A stretch of DNA of 64,000 bases from Hydractinia symbiolongicarpus (taxonomy: Eukaryota; Cnidaria; Hydrozoa; Anthoathecata; Hydractiniidae). The stretch is taken from assembly GCF_029227915.1 (NCBI RefSeq), contig NC_079878.1:33197501-33261500 (forward strand), read 5' to 3'. Below, piece after piece: positions 34,001-47,371 of this stretch (position 1 is its first letter; every line of letters starts with the position of its first letter). The notes below the pieces were generated by a model. It searched no databases. It worked only from the letters and a program-made list of their open reading frames with translations, and was not told where the DNA came from. A program made the translations under genes and the position numbers.

Positions 34001-36222
34001 TTTCATTAAGCGTCTCATCAAAAATGAAAACATTTTTAAAAACTACAAGTCTCATGGGCTTTAGTGATGAAATAATAATTTAAAAAATCGTTCAGGAAAT
34101 GAGTATACACCTCAGGTACTTTCTTTGTATACTTTTGACTATACGGGCCGAGTCCGGGATTTACGGGAAATCGCAGGTTTTCGTTTGCGGGCGATTAAAC
34201 TTCTTTTATTCAGCGTCTCATCAAAAATGAAAACTTTTTTGAAAACTACAAGTCTCATGCGTTTTAGTGGTGAAAAAATAATTTAAAAAATCGTTCGGGA
34301 AATGAGTTTACTCCCTGGGTACTTTCTTTGTATACTTTTGACTATACGGGTCGAGTCAGGGATTTACGGGAAGTCGCGGGTTTTCGTTTGCCGGAGATTA
34401 AACTTCTTTTATTCAGCGTCTCATCAAAAATGAAAATATTTTTAAATACTACAAGTCTCATGGGCTTTAGTGGTGAAATAATAATTTAAAAAATCGTTCG
34501 GGAAATGAGTTTACACCCTGGGTACTTTCTTTGTATACTTTTGACTATGCGGGCCGAGTCCGGGGTTTACGGGAAATGGCGGGTTTTCGTTTGCCGGCGA
34601 TTAAACTTCTTTTATTTAGCGTCTCATCAAAAATGAAAATATTTTTGAAAACTACAAGTCTCAAGCGTTTTAGTGGTGAAAAGATAATTTAAAAAATCGT
34701 TTTGGAAATGAGTTTACTCACAGGGTACTTTCTTTGTATACATTCGACTATACGGGCCAAGCCCGGGATTTACGGGAAATCGCGGGTTTTTGTTTGCCGG
34801 CGACTAAACCACTTTCATTAAGCGTCTCATCAAAAATGAAAACATTTCTGAAAACTACAAGTCTCATGCGTTTTAGTGGTGAAAAAATAATTTAAAAATT
34901 CGTTCGGGAAATGAGTTTACTCCCTGGGTACTTTCTTTGTATACTTTTGACTATACGGGCCGAGTCCGGGATTTACGGGAAATGGCGGGTATTCGTTTGC
35001 CGGCGATTAAACTTCTTTTATTCAGCGTCTCATCAAAAATGAAAACATTTTTGAAAACTACAAGTCTCATGCGTTTTAGTGGTGAAAAAAAAAATTAAAA
35101 AATCGTTCGGGAAATGAGTTTACTTCCTGGGTACTTTCTTTGTATACATTCGACTATACCGGCCAAGCCCGGGATTTACGGGAAATCGCGGGATTTCGTT
35201 TGCCGGCGATTAAACCTCTTTCATTAAGCGTCTCATCAAAAATGAAAACATTTTTAAAAACTACAAGTCTCATGGGCTTTAGTGGTGAAATAATAATTTA
35301 AAAAATCGTTCGGGAAATGAGTTTACACCCCGGGTACTTTCTTTGTATACTTTTGACTATACGGGCCGAGTCCGGGATTTACGGGAAATCGCAGGTTTTC
35401 GTTTGCGGGTGATTAAACTTCTTTTATTCAGCGTCTCATCAAAAATGAAAACATTTTTGAAAACTACAAGTCTCATGCATTTTAGTGGTGAAAAAATAAT
35501 TTAAAAAATCGTTCGGGAAATGAGTTTACTCCCTGGGTACTTTCTTTGTATACTTTTGACTATACGGGTCGAGTCCGGGATTTACGGGAAGTCGCGGGTT
35601 TTCGTTTGCCGGAGATTAAACTTCTTTTATTCAGCGTCTCATCAAAAATGAAAACATTTTTAAAAACTACAAGTCTCATGGGCTTTAGTAGTGAAATAAT
35701 AATTCAAAAAATCGTTTGGGAAATTAGCTTACTCACAGGGTACTTTCTTTGTATACTTTTGACTATACGGGCCGAGTCCGGGATTTACGGGAAATCGCAG
35801 GTTTTCGTTTGCCGGCGATTAAACATCTTTTATTCAGCGTCTCATCAAAAATGAAAAAATTTTTGAAAACTACAAGTCTCATGCGTTTTAGTGGTGAAAA
35901 AAAAATTTTAAAAATCGTTCGGGAAATGAGTTTACTTCCTGGGTACTTTCTTTGTATACATTCGACTATACGGGCCAAGCCCGGGATTTACGGTAAATCG
36001 CGGGATTTCGTTTGCCGGCGATTAAACCTCTTTTATTAAGCGTCTCATCAAAAATGAAAACATTTTTAAAAACTACAAGTCTCATGGGCTTTAGTGGTGA
36101 AATAATAATTTAAAAAATCGCTCGGGAAATGAGTTTACTCCCTGGGTACTTTCTTTGTATACTTTTGACTATACGGGCCGAGTCCGGGATTTACGGGAAA
36201 TCGCGGGTATTCGTTTGCCGGC
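31031..36222 (+). repeat. Domain 2 left part: nested 11- and 13-monomer repeats
   Basis: A block with GAACTAATAATT, GAAAAAGAAAATT, TTTAGTGATG, GAGTATACACCTCAGG, GTCGAGTCAGGG, TATGCGGGCC, TTTTGGAAATGAG and ACATTTCTGAAAAC runs from 31251. It restarts at 33484 (offset 2,233 bp, 11 monomers) and at 36123 (offset 2,639 bp, 13 monomers). About 32850-34920 matches about 35490-37560. TTTTGTTTGCC with CGACTAATCC separates some copies (32469, 37341, 39168) from 34702, which has CGACTAAACC. Confidence 0.85.
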
Positions 36223-38049
36223 GATTAAACTTCTTTTATTCAGCGTCTCATCAAAAATGAAAACATTTTTAAAAACTACAAGTCTCATGAGCTTTAGTGG
36301 TGAACTAATAATTTAAAAAATCGTTCGGGAAATGAGTTTACTCCCTGGGTACTTTCTTTGTATACTTTTGACTATACGGGCCGAGTCCGGGATTTACGGG
36401 AAATCGCGGGTATTCGTTTGCCGGCGATTAAACTTCTTTTATTCAGCGTCTCATCAAAAATGAAAACATTTTTGAAAACTACAAGTCTCATGCGTTTTAG
36501 TGGTGAAAAAGAAAATTAAAAAATCGTTCGGGAAATGAGTTTACTTCCTGGGTACTTTCTTTGTATACATTCGACTATACGGGCCAAGCCCGGGATTTAC
36601 GGGAAATCGCGGGATTTCGTTTGCCGGCGATTAAACCTCTTTCATTAAGCGTCTCATCAAAAATGAAAACATTTTTAAAAACTACAAGTCTCATGGGCTT
36701 TAGTGATGAAATAATAATTTAAAAAATCGTTCAGGAAATGAGTATACACCTCAGGTACTTTCTTTGTATACTTTTGACTATACGGGCCGAGTCCGGGATT
36801 TACGGGAAATCGCAGGTTTTCGTTTGCGGGCGATTAAACTTCTTTTATTCAGCGTCTCATCAAAAATGAAAACTTTTTTGAAAACTACAAGTCTCATGCG
36901 TTTTAGTGGTGAAAAAATAATTTAAAAAATCGTTCGGGAAATGAGTTTACTCCCTGGGTACTTTCTTTGTATACTTTTGACTATACGGGTCGAGTCAGGG
37001 ATTTACGGGAAGTCGCGGGTTTTCGTTTGCCTGAGATTAAACTTCTTTTATTCAGCGTCTCATCAAAAATGAAAATATTTTTAAATACTACAAGTCTCAT
37101 GGGCTTTAGTGGTGAAATAATAATTTAAAAAATCGTTCGGGAAATGAGTTTACACCCTGGGTACTTTCTTTGTATACTTTTGACTATGCGGGCCGAGTCC
37201 GGGGTTTACGGGAAATGGCGGGTTTTCGTTTGCCGGCGATTAAACTTCTTTTATTTAGCGTCTCATCAAAAATGAAAATATTTTTGAAAACTACAAGTCT
37301 CAAGCGTTTTAGTGGTGAAAAGATAATTTAAAAAATCGTTTTGGAAATGAGTTTACTCACAGGGTACTTTCTTTGTATACATTCGACTATACGGGCCAAG
37401 CCCGGGATTTACGGGAAATCGCGGGTTTTTGTTTGCCGGCGACTAATCCACTTTCATTAAGCGTCTCATCAAAAATGAAAACATTTCTGAAAACTACAAG
37501 TCTCATGCGTTTTAGTGGTGAAAAAATAATTTAAAAATTCGTTCGGGAAATGAGTTTACTCACTGGGTACTTTCCTTGTATACTTTTGACTATACGGGCC
37601 GAGTCCAGGATTTACGGGAAATCGCGGGTTTTCGTTTGCCGGCGATTAAACTTCTTTTATTCAGCGTCTCATCAAAAATGAAAACATTTTTAAAAACTAC
37701 AAGTCTCATGGGCTTTAGTGGTGAAATAATAATTTAAAAAATTGTTCGGGAAATGAGTTTACTCCCTGGGTGCTTTCTTTGTATACTTTTGACTATACGG
37801 GCCGAGTCCGGGATTTACGGGAAATCGCGGGTATTCGTTTGCCGGCGATTAAACTTCTTTTATTCAGCGTCTCATCAAAAATGTAAACATTTTTGAAAAC
37901 TACAAGTCTCATGCGTTTTAGTGGTGAAAAAAAAAATTAAAAAATCGTTCGGGAAATGAGTTTACTTCCTGGGTATTTTCTTTGTATACATTCGACTATA
38001 CGGGCCAAGCCCGGGATTTACGGGAAATCGCGGGATTTCGTTTGCCGGC
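36223..38049 (+). repeat. 9-monomer Domain 2 duplication, left copy (1,827 bp)
   Basis: This matches 38050-39876. The GAGTATACACC marker recurs at 36743 and 38570, and the GTTCGGG, GGGTGCTTTC monomer at 37747 and 39574. The shared ATGTAAACATTTTTG (a stop codon in one frame) and GGGTATTTTC are confined to Domain 2. Confidence 0.85.
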
Positions 38050-39876
38050 GATTAAACTTCTTTTATTCAGCGTCTCATCAAAAATGAAAACATTTTTAAA
38101 AACTACAAGTCTCATGAGCTTTAGTGGTGAACTAATAATTTAAAAAATCGTTCGGGAAATGAGTTTACTCCCTGGGTACTTTCTTTGTATACTTTTGACT
38201 ATACGGGCCGAGTCCGGGATTTACGGGAAATCGCGGGTATTCGTTTGCCGGCGATTAAACTTCTTTTATTCAGCGTCTCATCAAAAATGAAAACATTTTT
38301 GAAAACTACAAGTCTCATGCGTTTTAGTGGTGAAAAAGAAAATTAAAAAATCGTTCGGGAAATGAGTTTACTTCCTGGGTACTTTCTTTGTATACATTCG
38401 ACTATACGGGCCAAGCCCGGGATTTACGGGAAATCGCGGGATTTCGTTTGCCGGCGATTAAACCTCTTTCATTAAGCGTCTCATCAAAAATGAAAACATT
38501 TTTAAAAACTACAAGTCTCATGGGCTTTAGTGATGAAATAATAATTTAAAAAATCGTTCAGGAAATGAGTATACACCTCAGGTACTTTCTTTGTATACTT
38601 TTGACTATACGGGCCGAGTCCGGGATTTACGGGAAATCGCAGGTTTTCGTTTGCGGGCGATTAAACTTCTTTTATTCAGCGTCTCATCAAAAATGAAAAC
38701 TTTTTTGAAAACTACAAGTCTCATGCGTTTTAGTGGTGAAAAAATAATTTAAAAAATCGTTCGGGAAATGAGTTTACTCCCTGGGTACTTTCTTTGTATA
38801 CTTTTGACTATACGGGTCGAGTCAGGGATTTACGGGAAGTCGCGGGTTTTCGTTTGCCTGAGATTAAACTTCTTTTATTCAGCGTCTCATCAAAAATGAA
38901 AATATTTTTAAATACTACAAGTCTCATGGGCTTTAGTGGTGAAATAATAATTTAAAAAATCGTTCGGGAAATGAGTTTACACCCTGGGTACTTTCTTTGT
39001 ATACTTTTGACTATGCGGGCCGAGTCCGGGGTTTACGGGAAATGGCGGGTTTTCGTTTGCCGGCGATTAAACTTCTTTTATTTAGCGTCTCATCAAAAAT
39101 GAAAATATTTTTGAAAACTACAAGTCTCAAGCGTTTTAGTGGTGAAAAGATAATTTAAAAAATCGTTTTGGAAATGAGTTTACTCACAGGGTACTTTCTT
39201 TGTATACATTCGACTATACGGGCCAAGCCCGGGATTTACGGGAAATCGCGGGTTTTTGTTTGCCGGCGACTAATCCACTTTCATTAAGCGTCTCATCAAA
39301 AATGAAAACATTTCTGAAAACTACAAGTCTCATGCGTTTTAGTGGTGAAAAAATAATTTAAAAATTCGTTCGGGAAATGAGTTTACTCACTGGGTACTTT
39401 CCTTGTATACTTTTGACTATACGGGCCGAGTCCAGGATTTACGGGAAATCGCGGGTTTTCGTTTGCCGGCGATTAAACTTCTTTTATTCAGCGTCTCATC
39501 AAAAATGAAAACATTTTTAAAAACTACAAGTCTCATGGGCTTTAGTGGTGAAATAATAATTTAAAAAATTGTTCGGGAAATGAGTTTACTCCCTGGGTGC
39601 TTTCTTTGTATACTTTTGACTATACGGGCCGAGTCCGGGATTTACGGGAAATCGCGGGTATTCGTTTGCCGGCGATTAAACTTCTTTTATTCAGCGTCTC
39701 ATCAAAAATGTAAACATTTTTGAAAACTACAAGTCTCATGCGTTTTAGTGGTGAAAAAAAAAATTAAAAAATCGTTCGGGAAATGAGTTTACTTCCTGGG
39801 TATTTTCTTTGTATACATTCGACTATACGGGCCAAGCCCGGGATTTACGGGAAATCGCGGGATTTCGTTTGCCGGC
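38050..39876 (+). repeat. 9-monomer Domain 2 duplication, right copy (1,827 bp)
   Basis: The junction monomer 37950-38152 is a hybrid. Its GGGTATTTTC, CATTCGAC head belongs to the 39777 type, and its AAACTTC, CATGAGC, GAACTAATAATT tail to the 36123 type. The exchange lies between about phase 85 and phase 108. Beyond 39876 the copies part at CGACTAAACCTC, ATTAAACG. Confidence 0.85.
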
Positions 39877-42800
39877 GACTAAACCTCTTTCATTAAACGT
39901 CTCATCAAAAATGAAAACAGTTTTAAAATCTACAAGTCTCATGGGCTTTAGTGGTGAAATAATAATTTAAAAAATCGTTCGGGAAATGAGTTTACACCCC
40001 GGGCACTTTCTTTGTATACTTTTGACTATACGGGCCGAGTCCGGGATTTACGGGAAATCGCAGGTTTTCGTTTGCGGGCGATTAAACTTCTTTTATTCAG
40101 CGTCTCATCAAAAATGAAAACATTTTTGAAAAATACAAGTCTCATGCGTTTTAGTGGTGCAAAAATAATTTAAAAAATCGTTTGGGAAATGAGTTTACTC
40201 CCTGGGTACTTTCTTTGTATACTTTTGACTATACGGGTCGAGTCCGGGATTTACGGGAAGTCGCGGGTTTTCGTTTGCTGGAGATTAAACTTCTTTTATT
40301 CAGCGTCTCATCAAAAATGAAAACATTTTTAAAAACTACAAGTCTCATGGGCTTTAGTGGTGAAATAATAATTTAAAAAATTGTTCGGGAAATGAGTTTA
40401 CTCCCTGGGTGCTTTCTTTGTATACTTTTGACTATACGGGCCGAGTCCGGGATTTACGGGAAATCGCGGGTATTCGTTTGCCGGCGATTAAACTTCTTTT
40501 ATTCAGCGTCTCATCAAAAATGTAAACATTTTTGAAAACTACAAGTCTCATGCGTTTTAGTGGTGAAAAAAAAAATTAAAAAATCGTTCGGGAAATGAGT
40601 TTACTTCCTGGGTATTTTCTTTGTATACATTCGACTATACGGGCCAAGCCCAGGATTTACGGGAAATCGCGGGATTTCGTTTGCCGGCGACTAAACCTCT
40701 TTCATTAAACGTCTCATCAAAAATGAAAACAGTTTTAAAATCTACAAGTCTCATGGGCTTTAGTGGTGAAATAATAATTTAAAAAATCGTTCGGGAAATG
40801 AGTTTACACCCCGGGCACTTTCTTTGTATACTTTTGACTATACGGGCCGAGTCCGGGATTTACGGGAAATCGCAGGTTTTCGTTTGCGGGCGATTAAACT
40901 TCTTTTATTCAGCGTCTCATCAAAAATGAAAACATTTTTGAAAAATACAAGTCTCATGCGTTTTAGTGGTGCAAAAATAATTTAAAAAATCGTTTGGGAA
41001 ATGAGTTTACTCCCTGGGTACTTTCTTTGTATACTTTTGACTATACGGGTCGAGTCCGGGATTTACGGGAAGTCGCGGGTTTTCGTTTGCTGGAGATTAA
41101 ACTTCTTTTATTCAGCGTCTCATCAAAAATGAAAACATTTTTAAAAACTACAAGTCTCATGGGCTTTAGTGGTGAAATAATAATTTAAAAAATTGTTCGG
41201 GAAATGAGTTTACTCCCTGGGTGCTTTCTTTGTATACTTTTGACTATACGGGCCGAGTCCGGGATTTACGGGAAATCGCGGGTATTCGTTTGCCGGCGAT
41301 TAAACTTCTTTTATTCAGCGTCTCATCAAAAATGTAAACATTTTTGAAAACTACAAGTCTCATGCGTTTTAGTGGTGAAAAAAAAAATTAAAAAATCGTT
41401 CGGGAAATGAGTTTACTTCCTGGGTATTTTCTTTGTATACATTCGACTATACGGGCCAAGCCCAGGATTTACGGGAAATCGCGGGATTTCGTTTGCCGGC
41501 GACTAAACCTCTTTCATTAAACGTCTCATCAAAAATGAAAACAGTTTTAAAATCTACAAGTCTCATGGGCTTTAGTGGTGAAATAATAATTTAAAAAATC
41601 GTTCGGGAAATGAGTTTACACCCCGGGCACTTTCTTTGTATACTTTTGACTATACGGGCCGAGTCCGGGATTTACGGGAAATCGCAGGTTTTCGTTTGCG
41701 GGCGATTAAACTTCTTTTATTCAGCGTCTCATCAAAAATGAAAACATTTTTGAAAAATACAAGTCTCATGCGTTTTAGTGGTGCAAAAATAATTTAAAAA
41801 ATCGTTTGGGAAATGAGTTTACTCCCTGGGTACTTTCTTTGTATACTTTTGACTATACGGGTCGAGTCCGGGATTTACGGGAAGTCGCGGGTTTTCGTTT
41901 GCTGGAGATTAAACTTCTTTTAATCAGCGTCTCATCAAAAATGAAAATATTTTTAAATACTACAAGTCTCATGGGCTTTAGTGGTGAAATAATAATTTAA
42001 AAAATCGTTCGGGAAATGAGTTTACACCCCGGGCACTTTCTTTGTATACTTTTGACTATACGGGCCGAGTCCGGGATTTACGGGAAATCGCAGGTTTTCG
42101 TTTGCGGGCGATTAAACTTCTTTTATTCAGCGTCTCATCAAAAATGAAAACATTTTTGAAAAATACAAGTCTCATGCGTTTTAGTGGTGCAAAAATAATT
42201 TAAAAAATCGTTTGGGAAATGAGTTTACTCCCTGGGTACTTTCTTTGTATACTTTTGACTATACGGGTCGAGTCCGGGATTTACGGGAAGTCGCGGGTTT
42301 TCGTTTGCTGGAGATTAAACTTCTTTTATTCAGCGTCTCATCAAAAATGAAAACATTTTTAAAAACTACAAGTCTCATGGGCTTTAGTGGTGAAATAATA
42401 ATTTAAAAAATTGTTCGGGAAATGAGTTTACTCCCTGGGTGCTTTCTTTGTATACTTTTGACTATACGGGCCGAGTCCGGGATTTACGGGAAATCGCGGG
42501 TATTCGTTTGCCGGCGATTAAACTTCTTTTATTCAGCGTCTCATCAAAAATGTAAACATTTTTGAAAACTACAAGTCTCATGCGTTTTAGTGGTGAAAAA
42601 AAAAATTAAAAAATCGTTCGGGAAATGAGTTTACTTCCTGGGTATTTTCTTTGTATACATTCGACTATACGGGCCAAGCCCGGGATTTACGGGAAATCGC
42701 GGGATTTCGTTTGCCGGCGACTAAACCTCTTTCATTAAACGTCTCATCAAAAATGAAAACAGTTTTAAAATCTACAAGTCTCATGGGCTTTAGTGGTGAA

Positions 42801-43227
42801 ATAATAATTTAAAAAATCGTTCGGGAAATGAGTTTACACCCCGGGCACTTTCTTTGTATACTTTTGACTATACGGGCCGAGTCCGGGATTTACGGGAAAT
42901 CGCAGGTTTTCGTTTGCGGGCGATTAAACTTCTTTTATTCAGCGTCTCATCAAAAATGAAAACATTTTTGAAAAATACAAGTCTCATGCGTTTTAGTGGT
43001 GCAAAAATAATTTAAAAAATCGTTTGGGAAATGAGTTTACTCCCTGGGTACTTTCTTTGTATACTTTTGACTATACGGGTCGAGTCCGGGATTTACGGGA
43101 AGTCGCGGGTTTTCGTTTGCTGGAGATTAAACTTCTTTTAATCAGCGTCTCATCAAAAATGAAAATATTTTTAAATACTACAAGTCTCATGGGCTTTAGT
43201 GGTGAAATAATAATTTAAAAAATCACT
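39574..43227 (+). repeat. 4-monomer HOR (812 bp), 18 monomers
   Basis: The order is M1 (ATTGTTCGGG, GGGTGCTTTC, ATGTAAAC), M2 (GGGTATTTTC, CATTCGAC, ATTAAACG, ACAGTTTTAAAATCT), M3 (ACACCCCGGGCAC, GAAAAATACAAG, GTGCAAAAATAATT) and M4 (GTCGAGTCC, GAAGTCGC, GCTGGAGATT). Full copies start at 39574, 40386, 41198 and 42416, with an extra M3-M4 pair at 42010-42415. M4 at 41807 and 43025 is a variant with TTAATCAGCG and AAATATTTTTAAATACT, so the pair was inserted by a 6-monomer exchange. Confidence 0.92.
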
Positions 43228-44330
43228 CGGTAAATGAGTTTACACCCTGGGTACTTTCTTTGTATACTTTTGACTATGCGGGCCGAGTCCGGGGTTTACG
43301 GGAAATGGCGGGTTTTCGTTTGCCGGCGATTAAACTTCTTTTATTTAGCGTCTCATCAAAAATGAAAATATTTTTGAAAACTACAAGTCTCAAGCGTTTT
43401 AGTGGTGAAAAGATAATTTAAAAAATCGTTTTGGAAATGAGTTTACTCACAGGGTACTTTCTTTGTATACATTCGACTATACGGGCCAAGCCCGGGATTT
43501 ACGGGAAATCGCGGGTTTTCGTTTGCCGGCGACTAAACCACTTTCATTAAGCGTCTCATCAAAAATGAAAACATTTCTGAAAACTACAAGTCTCATGCGT
43601 TTTAGTGGTGAAAAAATAATTTAAAAATTCGTTCGGGAAATGAGTTTACTCACTGGATACTTTCCTTGTATACTTTTGACTATACGGGCCGAGTCCGGGA
43701 TTTACGGGAAATCGCGGGTTTTCGTTTGCCGGCGATTAAACTTCTTTTATTCAGCGTCTCATCAAAAATGAAAACATTTTTAAAAACTACAAGTCTCATG
43801 CGTTTTAGTGGTGAAAAAGAAAATTAAAAAATCGTTCAGGAAATGAATTTACTTCCTGGGTACTTTCTTTGTATACATTCGACTATACGGGCCAAGCCCG
43901 GGATTTACGGGAAATCGCGGGATTTCGTTTGCCGGCGATTAAACCTCTTTCATTAAGCGTCTCATCAAAAATGAAAACATTTTTAAAAACTACAAGTCTC
44001 ATGGGCTTTAGTGGTGAAATAATAATTTAAAAAATTGTTCGGGAAATGAGTATACACCTCAGGTACTTTCTTTGTATACTTTTGACTATACGGGCCGAGT
44101 CCGGGATTTACGGGAAATCGCAGGTTTTCTTTTGCGGGCGATTAAACTTCTTTTATTCAGCGTCTCATCAAAAATGAAAACATTTTTGAAAACTACAAGT
44201 CTCATGCGTTTTAGTGGTGAAAAAATAATTTAAAAAATCGTTCGGGAAATGAGTTTACTCCCTGGGTACTTTCTTTGCATACTTTTGACTATACGGGTCG
44301 AGTCCGGGATTTACGGGAAGTCGCGGGTTT
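43110..44330 (+). repeat. 6-monomer Domain 2 duplication, left copy (1,218 bp)
   Basis: Markers shared with 44330-45550: AATCACTCGGTAAATGAG (43221 and 44439), CACTGGATACTTTCC, CGTTCAGGAAATGAATT, GAGTATACACC (44051 and 45269) and TTTGCATAC. Approximate limits come from where the matches fail. Confidence 0.85.
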
Positions 44331-45550
44331 TCGTTTGCTGGAGATTAAACTTCTTTTAATCAGCGTCTCATCAAAAATGAAAATATTTTTAAATACTACA
44401 AGTCTCATGGGCTTTAGTGGTGAAATAATAATTTAAAAAATCACTCGGTAAATGAGTTTACACCCTGGGTACTTTCTTTGTATACTTTTGACTATGCGGG
44501 CCGAGTCCGGGGTTTACGGGAAATGGCGGGTTTTCGTTTGCCGGCGATTAAACTTCTTTTATTTAGCGTCTCATCAAAAATGAAAATATTTTTGAAAACT
44601 ACAAGTCTCAAGCGTTTTAGTGGTGAAAAGATAATTTAAAAAATCGTTTTGGAAATGAGTTTACTCACAGGGTACTTTCTTTGTATACATTCGACTATAC
44701 GGGCCAAGCCCGGGATTTACGGGAAATCGCGGGTTTTCGTTTGCCGGCGACTAAACCACTTTCATTAAGCGTCTCATCAAAAATGAAAACATTTCTGAAA
44801 ACTACAAGTCTCATGCGTTTTAGTGGTGAAAAAATAATTTAAAAATTCGTTCGGGAAATGAGTTTACTCACTGGATACTTTCCTTGTATACTTTTGACTA
44901 TACGGGCCGAGTCCGGGATTTACGGGAAATCGCGGGTTTTCGTTTGCCGGCGATTAAACTTCTTTTATTCAGCGTCTCATCAAAAATGAAAACATTTTTA
45001 AAAACTACAAGTCTCATGCGTTTTAGTGGTGAAAAAGAAAATTAAAAAATCGTTCAGGAAATGAATTTACTTCCTGGGTACTTTCTTTGTATACATTCGA
45101 CTATACGGGCCAAGCCCGGGATTTACGGGAAATCGCGGGATTTCGTTTGCCGGCGATTAAACCTCTTTCATTAAGCGTCTCATCAAAAATGAAAACATTT
45201 TTAAAAACTACAAGTCTCATGGGCTTTAGTGGTGAAATAATAATTTAAAAAATTGTTCGGGAAATGAGTATACACCTCAGGTACTTTCTTTGTATACTTT
45301 TGACTATACGGGCCGAGTCCGGGATTTACGGGAAATCGCAGGTTTTCGTTTGCGGGCGATTAAACTTCTTTTATTCAGCGTCTCATCAAAAATGAAAACA
45401 TTTTTGAAAACTACAAGTCTCATGCGTTTTAGTGGTGAAAAAATAATTTAAAAAATCGTTCGGGAAATGAGTTTACTCCCTGGGTACTTTCTTTGCATAC
45501 TTTTGACTATACGGGTCGAGTCCGGGATTTACGGGAAGTCGCGGGTTTTC
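44330..45550 (+). repeat. 6-monomer Domain 2 duplication, right copy
   Basis: This matches 43110-44330 up to about 45555, where GCCGGAGATT replaces GCTGGAGATT and ATTCAG replaces AATCAG. The left copy has a private GGTTTTCTTTTGCGGG near 44125. Confidence 0.85.
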
Positions 45551-46356
45551 GTTTGCCGGAGATTAAACTTCTTTTATTCAGCGTCTCATCAAAAATGAAA
45601 ATATTTTTAAATACTACAAGTCTCATGGGCTTTAGGGGTGAAATAATAATTTAAAAAATCGTTCGGGAAATGAGTTTACACCCTGGGTACTTTCTTTGTA
45701 TACTTTTGACTATGCGGGCCGAGTCCGGGGTTTACGGGAAATGGCGGGTTTTCGTTTGCCGGCGATTAAACTTCTTTTATTTAGCGTCTCATCAAAAATG
45801 AAAATATTTTTGAAAACTACAAGTCTCAAGCGTTTTAGTGGTGAAAAGATAATTTAAAAAATCGTTTTGGAAATGAGTTTACTCACAGGGTACTTTCTTT
45901 GTATACATTCGACTATACGGGCCAAGCCCGGGATTTACGGGAAATCGCGGGTTTTCGTTTGCCGGCGACTAAACCACTTTCATTAAGCGTCTCATCAAAA
46001 ATGAAAACATTTCTGAAAACTACAAGTCTCATGCGTTTTAGTGGTGAAAAAATAATTTAAAAATTCGTTCGGGAAATGAGTTTACTCACTGGGTACTTTC
46101 CTTGTATACTTTTGACTATACGGGCCGAGTCCGGGATTTACGGGAAATCGCGGGTTTTCGTTTGCCGGCGATTAAACTTCTTTTATTCAGCGTCTCATCA
46201 AAAATGAAAACATTTTTAAAAACTACAAGTCTCATGGGCTTTAGTGGTGAAATAATAATTTAAAAAATTGTTCGGGAAATGAGTTTACTCCCTGGGTGCT
46301 TTCTTTGTATACTTTTGACTATACGGGCCGAGTCCGGGATTTACGGGAAATCGCGG
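45551..46356 (+). repeat. Domain 2 link segment
   Basis: About four monomers: the rest of 45461 (private TTTAGGGGTG), then 45664, 45867, 46070 and the start of 46273. They follow the 36935-37747 order: TATGCGGGCC, TTTTGGAAATG, CACTGGGTACTTTCC, GTTCGGG with GGGTGCTTTC. No other structure is seen. Confidence 0.75.
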
Positions 46357-47371
46357 GTATTCGTTTGCCGGCGATTAAACTTCTTTTATTCAGCGTCTCA
46401 TCAAAAATGTAAACATTTTTGAAAACTACAAGTCTCATGCGTTTTAGTGGTGAAAAAAAAAATTAAAAAATCGTTCGGGAAATGAGTTTACTTTCTGGGT
46501 ACTTTCTTTGTATACATTCGACTATACGGGCCAAGCCCAGGATTTACGGGAAATCGCCGGATTTCGTTTGCCGGCGACTAAACCTCTTTCATTAAACGTC
46601 TCATCAAAAATGAAAACAGTTTTAAAAACTACAAGTCTCATGGGCTTTAGTGGTGAAATAATAATTTAAAAAATCGTTCGGGAAATGAGTTTACACCCCG
46701 GGCACTTTCTTTGTATACTTTTGACTATACGGGCCGAGTCCGGGATTTACGGGAAATCGCAGGTTTTCGTTTGCGGGCGATTAAACTTCTTTTATTCAGC
46801 GTCTCATCAAAAATGAAAACATTTTTGAAAACTACAAGTCTCATGCGTTTTAGTGGTGCAAAAATAATTTAAAAAATCGTTCGGGAAATGAGTTTACTCC
46901 CTGGGTACTTTCTTTGTATACTTTTGACTATACGGGTCGAGTCCGGGATTTACGGGAAGTCGCGGGTTTTCGTTTGCTGGAGATTAAACTTCTTTTAATC
47001 AGCGTCTCATCAAAAATGAAAATATTTTTAAATACTACAAGTCTCATGGGCTTTAGTGGTGAAATAATAATTTAAAAAATCACTCAGGAAATGAGTTTAC
47101 ACCCTGGGTACTTTCTTTGTATACTTTTGACTATGCAGGCCGAGTCCGGGGTTTACGGGAAATGGCGGGTTTTCGTTTGCCGGCGATTAAACTTCTTTTA
47201 TTTAGCGTCTCATCAAAAATGAAAATATTTTTGAAAACTACAAGTCTCAAGCGTTTTAGTGGTGAAAAGATAATTTAAAAAATCGTTTTGGAAATGAGTT
47301 TACTCACAGGGTACTTTCTTTGTATACATTCGACTATACGGGCCAAGCCCGGGATTTACGGGAAATCGCGG
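46357..47371 (+). repeat. 5-monomer Domain 2 duplication, left copy (1,015 bp)
   Basis: This matches 47372-48386. Shared markers: ACTTTCTGGG, AAGCCCAGGATT with GCCGGATTTCG, CCCCGGGCAC, CACTCAGGAAATG (47081 and 48096) and TATGCAGGCC. Confidence 0.85.
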
